In this document: positions 58,401 to 64,000 of the stretch, in pieces
Numbering within the stretch: the first letter of the stretch is position 1
Layout of the letters: the number at the start of each line of letters is the position of its first letter
NCBI RefSeq assembly: GCF_019097595.1
Contig: NC_080710.1
Span: 8,371,780-8,435,779, forward strand
Direction of reading: 5' to 3'
Source of the DNA: Hemibagrus wyckioides
Taxonomy: Eukaryota; Chordata; Actinopteri; Siluriformes; Bagridae
Length of the DNA stretch: 64,000 bases
Made by a program: the position numbers and the translations under genes
The notes under the pieces: generated by a model
Told to the model about the DNA's origin: nothing
Seen by the model: the letters and a program-made list of their open reading frames with translations, nothing else
The model's database searches: none

Positions 58401-58501
58401 CTTTGTTGGTCTTCAGCTAAAAGCACAAAGAAAGTAAATTCATTTAAACTTCTCTATAATCAACATTTAACAATTTTTTTAATCAATGTTCTCCAGCTCA
58501 C

Positions 58502-58614
58502 CTCTTTGTGTATATTCCCTGCTGAATGTTTCCTCAGTCCAGTCTGCTTGTGAGTGTAGACAGGGCTGTTGTTATATAGGCAGTCGAATAGTGGATAATA
58601 CAACCCAAAGTCCA
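58502..58614 (-). promoter_or_regulatory. Copy 8 promoter: HNF4-type site and TATA box of second class
   Basis: CAAAGTCCA at 58606-58614, TATATAA (minus strand) at 58578-58572, leader end at 58502 (AAGAG/GTGAGC). Leader shares its sequence with copy 7, not with copies 1-6. Confidence 0.75.
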
Positions 58615-58629
58615 ACAGTAAGTGTCTAG

Positions 58630-61600
58630 TTGTCAGTGCCACTCCCCTTTCTTTCACCTTCATTGGTGCTATAATTAGTCAGACATCGTATAACTTTGTA
58701 TTTTGGACCTACAACCTGCAACGGCTTCTTTGCATGAAACCTGAAATCAACCGTCACCTTTCTAAAGTATCTGAGTTTATTTTTTAGTCATTATCCATGC
58801 TTGCTTAAATAATTCACTGTTTCCTGGTAGGAGTAAATATATTGGGGTATCTGAATTCTTAGACTTTTCTTAACTAAATGTTTGTAATCAAATGGAAATT
58901 TGTATTAGAGTCAGGAAGTGAAATAATGGCCTTTGAGCTTCTGTAGTTTTCCATAGTTTTATTTGAGAATCTACACTTTTATCCCAGGAGCTGAGCATGT
59001 GCTCACAAAAGCAAACCAGCCGTGTCATAAAATGGAGGAATCTATAGTACCAGAACAAAAATCATGTAAATATGGGGGAAATATACAAAACTCCACACAA
59101 GCACTACACAGATATTCGGGTTTATCCCAGGACCCAAAACTATTAGGCGAATAATTCGAATAACCTGCCAGAAAACGGTTGTCTGGAAAGCATACACAGC
59201 ATATGAAATGCTAGTCATGATTACAGCTCAGCTCCTGAAACCAAGACAGCTAAAACAGTCAAATTGCCTTGATAACAAAGCCAGCATCAACGGCCCTGCT
59301 ACACATCTAGGTGCAGTAGCCACAACAGATGATTATGCTACTTGCTGAAATAAAACTGTAAAGTACAGTCTGAAAGTCTATTCTATTCTTTGCTGAAGAA
59401 AGAGTCCTGGTTTTCTCATCCCATAACAAACTGTGGGCATGGAATATTTGTTAATATAAGTATGGAGGGTTTAGAAGATAGAGTTGATGCAATCACATGT
59501 TTTATGTTAAATGTCATTTAGTTCCAATGTGTAATTCTACTCAAATGAGAATGTGAATCAATAAAATTCATTACTTCACTTTCGTCCAGCAGACATGTAA
59601 TAACCTTTCAGGAGAGTGGAAATTGATGGGAGGCATATAAAGATCTTAATAAGTTCAAACCCATGCTGTAGTCATACCTCTGATACACTCTACAGTGAAT
59701 GTAGCAAGTATACCAGACATTCATTTTCCGGGGTGTGTAAGAAACTTCTTCATGGTGTAAAACCACTCAATATCAAGTTGCACTTGCATACTAGTGGATC
59801 ATATAGTTATGCTATAGTTATGTAGACCCTGTCTCCTGGGAACCAACATGACCACTTAGGCCTTCATTAGACTGTTAGATTTTTCTACACAGTGAAACAA
59901 AATCCTTTACTGTATTTAAGTCATCTTTCTACGTGTGTGATCAGTACTGGAAACTTCTCTCCTCCCCACCCAACTTTAATCACAAATCCAGCGTGGAGGT
60001 ACAGAGTCCAATGACAACACACAATGTGCATGTGACATTTTTTCTTAGTCTGAATCATACTGAAACAAACAACATGCAATACACACTGTGTCAAAGAACA
60101 GACTGTATGTAACACCTATGAACCATTTCATGATAAAATGTTAATGTTATAATCATCATTATCTTACCAGATGGACCAGATTTTAAAGCTTTTCTAAGTT
60201 GCTGCCTCAGGCCTGCTTATCAGGGATAAATATACATCTAATTGTAAACTTTGTCATTTTTATTCAGAATGTTTATATTTCTGTAAAACTGCTTTGAGAC
60301 AATGTCCATGGTTAAAAGCTCTATATAAATTGAATTTAAGTGAATTGTTTAAAGACACAAACAAACACAATACACATTAGTATTTAGAATAAGAAGTTTT
60401 AGTATGCCACAGAATGAATGCTACTCCTCTCCACACACTTTTTATAATAAATATTTTAACTACTAAGTATGGGAAATTAGAGCTTCTTTCTGATTAAAAA
60501 ATCTTTCAGTGTTAAGGTAATTAACACAATGAAGGTACATTTGGTTTAGGTAATTGCTCATAAAACAGTGCTTCAGGATGAGTGCTTAAAAGATTTGTAG
60601 ATCTCCACAGTAGAGTTTTTCTTTAACAGGTCTCCAGGAAGAACCATTTAGAAGGAAAAGAACCTTTCATTATACAATGAAGCCTTAAAGAAACCTAAAA
60701 AAAAAAAAAAAAACATTTTTTCTAGGCTTATTGTTATCGTTGTTGGTACTGATACCAAGAAGATGCTGGTGAGCAAATCAGAAGTTAATGTTAGCCTGAA
60801 CGTTTCATCTGCTAACTCTTGCTGGTGCTGAGTTGTCTTATTGTTGCGCAATATGTGGTAGACTTGTGTGTTTTTTGTGTGGGACAATTTCATATGTAAA
60901 TACTTCTAAAAATTGCTTATTTATCCCCTCATCAACACCTATACATTCAATTAAGTGGCACATTCTAGGTGTTTCAGCTACAGGTACTTTGGTTGAATTT
61001 AACCAAAACAGAAGAAATATATATAATCACAATACAGGAGCACTTATTTTGTGTTTAATGTACTTCATAAACTGAAAAGTATGACTGTACAAGAATGCAC
61101 CATGTGCTATCAAAATGATGCATCTTACACTACCTATAATTTTAAAAAGCTAGTGGAAGTAGAAGTTCGTCCCATGATAAACTTTGTAATAAATTTAATA
61201 CTGATGCCCAAATCTAAAAGAACTATTTAACTTTTGCTGATACATTATTCATTATTAATCATTGTTTATATTACTCAATACAGATACCGTGTAAGGACAT
61301 GAGGGATGAAGGATGAGTCTAAGAACAAAATGTCCACAAGGGAACCTGAAAGTTGAGTCATGTCAACTGGACTTCTTTCTAGTTAGATCGAAACACTTCA
61401 CTACTCATCCGAGCAGCTTCTTCAGTCCGAAAGGGAAATTTTAGGGAAATCCCATCATCATCTTTGGAAAACACATGATGATGAAGGGGTATAGTTGAGG
61501 GGATCATTGGGTTGTGTATATTTCTATATTCCTGTAAAGCTGTTTCACAACACTGTCCATTGGTTATAGTGCAATACAAATATAATTGCATTAAATATTC

Positions 61601-62400
61601 ATCTTAATGTAGGCTGCATACACCTGGGACATCCTGTACTGATCTGTTGTTTGATGGCAGCCTGCCAGTCCTAGGAAATTCCCATATCCACTTACTCATT
61701 TTTGTAAATAGTATGGGCTTAAGCATGGGTTTAATTAACATAGTCCAAATAATCTAAATAATAATAATAGTCTCTTCTTTGATTAAAATAAAGTTAAAAC
61801 TTATTCTTCAAAATTTGCATTATAATGACCATAAGATATTTAGGAAGTGATTGAGAGTTAGTTTGGTTTAAAAGGGCACTTAATCTTTAACTAGACTTAA
61901 TCCTTTTTCAGAAATACTGCCCATGGATTAACAAAGTTGTGGACAGAGGTGTTGCTTGCTTCTGTTTTTTTTTCTTTTTCCAGTTCTGATCTGAATCACA
62001 ATGTCAAAGCCTATATATCTGGTTATGGTATTAAATTAAGAAACTGTTTTAAAACTAAACACTAGGTGGAGTGGTTGGCTCTAGTGGCACCATCTTGCTG
62101 TGGAAATCTGGTACTACAGGTGAATATAGTCTGTTTAAATCAGAGGCGTTTTAGATAACGGGCCGCATTAGACGTCGAGTCAAAAATTAGACACATTTTA
62201 AATGTAATTCATTTTAAGTGCTCATTTTTCAACACATTTGTCTAGCACCTCCGTGGTTGGGAGTTCCACTCAGAGCACACAAGGGTTTACATATACTCCC
62301 TGTGATTCATGGACTTTCCTCCAGGTACTCAGTTTCCTCCTCAGGAAACGTGTTGTTGACTGATTAAATAATTGCATGAATAAGCTGGACCTAAAAAAGT
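58630..62400. other. Region between the apoA-IV array and gtpbp10
   Basis: No exon seen. It contains repeat ends at 60180-60350 and 61520-61600 (the AATTG-tail family), a fragment near 61375-61440 resembling a common fish repeat ('gaaacacttcactactcatccgagcagcttcttcag'), a poly-A tract at 60697-60713, and decayed SINE-like text at 62220-62410. The stretch 59680-59780 resembles 56500-56600, possibly an old duplication. Confidence 0.45.
60180..60350 (+). repeat. Interspersed repeat with AATTG-type tail
   Basis: Diverged copy of the 56250-56495 repeat ('gctgcctcaggcctgcttatcagggataaat...ctgctttgagacaatgtccatggttaaaagctctatataaattgaa'). Confidence 0.75.
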
Positions 62401-62661
62401 GTCCAATGTATGTGCAATCTCACTTATGTCCATTTCAGTTCCAGGCATTATAAAATGTGGAAAGGTTGAAAGGTGGAAACGTCTTATGTGTATAAGTTAA
62501 TGTGCATAAGAGTCGCTTTGGAAAACTTTTCACAGAAGCCAGAAGGTCTGAAAAGAGACTGGTCATTGGTGGATTCATTGAAATCAGTCCAGTTGTTCCA
62601 ATGAACTGGTAGCTACTTAATGGCAATAATGACCGTTATGTCCCATTTTGTAAGTTCAGTT

Positions 62662-63762
62662 TCAGTTTAAGGGCTCTGAGCAAGGCTGACCCCAGACAGG
62701 CTTGGAAACAACAGGAATCTCTTTTCTCAGTTCCTCAAGCCTCTCTATACGCTGCTGCTCCAATTTTATAGCTTCTTGCTCTTCCAGCGACTCACGGATG
62801 ACTGTTTTGAGATGAGGAAGCCCGAGGCCAGTCAGGGCTGAAACAGGAACGGTGTGTTTAAAGTGGAGGAAGCTCTTGGGGATCATGTCCTCAGGCAGGA
62901 GGTGACTCAATTCTGTATGATGGAGAAGAAACATGTAACATAAGCAGAGGAGAATAGTAGCTCAATCACCATAGATCTTAATAGATAAATCTCTGAGGAA
63001 AGAGTATGCCATTTTCTTGACTTATAAATCAATAACAAGAGCCATTTTCTATGCAGTATCTTACTGTACTTAAAACTAATAACAACTAATTCTAATAACA
63101 TAATTATAACTATTAAAAATGAACACTAACTACATCTTTCCACAATTCTAAATTACTTGGGAAAAGTTAAAATTAAGAACATTCTTACCCTCCTGATTCT
63201 CCAGCTGGGTCTCCAACTCTCTGAGCTTCTCCTCAGCATCAGGCAGGTCCATCTTATTAACCACCAGGATGGCTGGCTTGGACATCAGCTCCTCCTTATA
63301 CAGCTCCAGTTCCTGACAGGAAGTCAAAATCCAGGCTGAGATCAGCAAATAAGATTCACATGATTACTGGCAATGGTGAGTAAGCTTTTGTTAAATGAAG
63401 TTTAACCATAATAACGCAAAATATCAAATGAAAAAAAGAACGAGGCTTAAGTTGGTTTTTTTTACATACAAGTAGGCAAAAGACTATATGGCTAAGTGAA
63501 ACACATGGCTTTATATTTGTAACTAAATATCATTCTGTAGTGAATAAAGTGACAAATACTGTCATTAACTGTGGGTCGAAAAAGAAAGTGCTATTTGACC
63601 TATTACTGTCATTTCTTTTCTGAATGTGACAAAGTACTATAAGCAAAGAAAAAGTCTTTTTTAATGATCACCATTAGGATGTACCTTTGTCAGTAGCTGC
63701 ACTGCTTCAAATGCAGATCTAAATGGTGTTTTACTGGCCAGCTGAAACCCACAGACGTCAAC
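62662..63762 (-). CDS. gtpbp10: GTP-binding protein 10 (Obg family), C-terminal part only
   Basis: The last three coding exons: 63762-63685 ([20 protein letters not shown], then VQLLTK), 63312-63189 ([20 protein letters not shown], then [13 protein letters not shown]) and 62912-62662 (ending GQPCSEPLN and TAA). NKMD is the G4 guanine-specificity motif of the Obg GTPase domain, and VSALTG is the G5-like motif. [13 protein letters not shown] and the flanking text match vertebrate GTPBP10 by eye. The mammalian protein is a mitochondrial GTPase that helps assemble the large mitoribosomal subunit. G1-G3 and the Obg fold are in exons beyond the right edge. It is unrelated in function to the apolipoproteins and marks the border of the cluster. 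Confidence 0.9.
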
Positions 63763-63851
63763 CTGAGACACAAGGCAAAAGATTTTATATTATATTAGTT
63801 CTCATTCTAAATCAAACAATGTCAATAAAGTCAAGAAGACCTTTTTTTTAT

Positions 63852-63976
<125 letters not shown>

Positions 63977-64000
63977 ATAACCACACACCACAAACATGAG

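Overview
This is vertebrate nuclear DNA, almost certainly from a teleost fish. The genes have short exons with GT-AG introns, and the DNA between them is AT-rich, full of microsatellites, and carries Tc1/mariner, hAT, LINE, DIRS-like and tRNA-type SINE sequences of fish type. A catfish or another ostariophysan would fit the repeats, but the species cannot be fixed from sequence alone. Every recognisable host gene is on the minus strand.

Layout, left to right (3' to 5' for the genes): the 5' part of an apoC-II-like gene (1-760, runs off the left edge); apoc4 (2.2-3.0 kb); apoc1 (6.2-7.6 kb); apoeb (13.3-15.15 kb); a gene-free stretch of about 10 kb (15.2-25.5 kb) with DIRS-like, LINE and MITE debris; a tandem array of eight apolipoprotein A-IV-type genes (25.5-58.6 kb); a gene-poor stretch (58.6-62.6 kb); and the last three exons of gtpbp10 (62.6-63.8 kb, runs off the right edge). 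This is the fish form of the APOE-APOC1-APOC4-APOC2 cluster, with apoA-IV genes next to apoE.

The products are secreted amphipathic-helix proteins that coat lipoproteins. apoE carries the receptor and heparin binding helix, the small apoCs would modulate lipases and receptor uptake, and the apoA-IV proteins would supply surface for enterocyte, liver or yolk lipoprotein particles. All eight apoA-IV promoters carry a perfect HNF4-type CAAAGTCCA motif just upstream of a TATA box, which suggests liver/gut expression driven by a shared factor.

The most interesting part is the apoA-IV array. Copies 1-4 lie in nearly identical units of about 5 kb, so amplification was very recent. Copies 5-8 are older. 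Exon 3 of copies 1 and 2 differs about ten times more than the surrounding noncoding DNA. Copy 8 is a patchwork, with copy-6-type exons 2-3 inserted into a copy-7-type promoter and flanks. Copy 7 is a strongly diverged but intact paralogue. The spacers record later events: a Tc1 insertion with its empty sites preserved in sister units, a deletion of about 470 bp, and replacement of about 1 kb by a LINE fragment.
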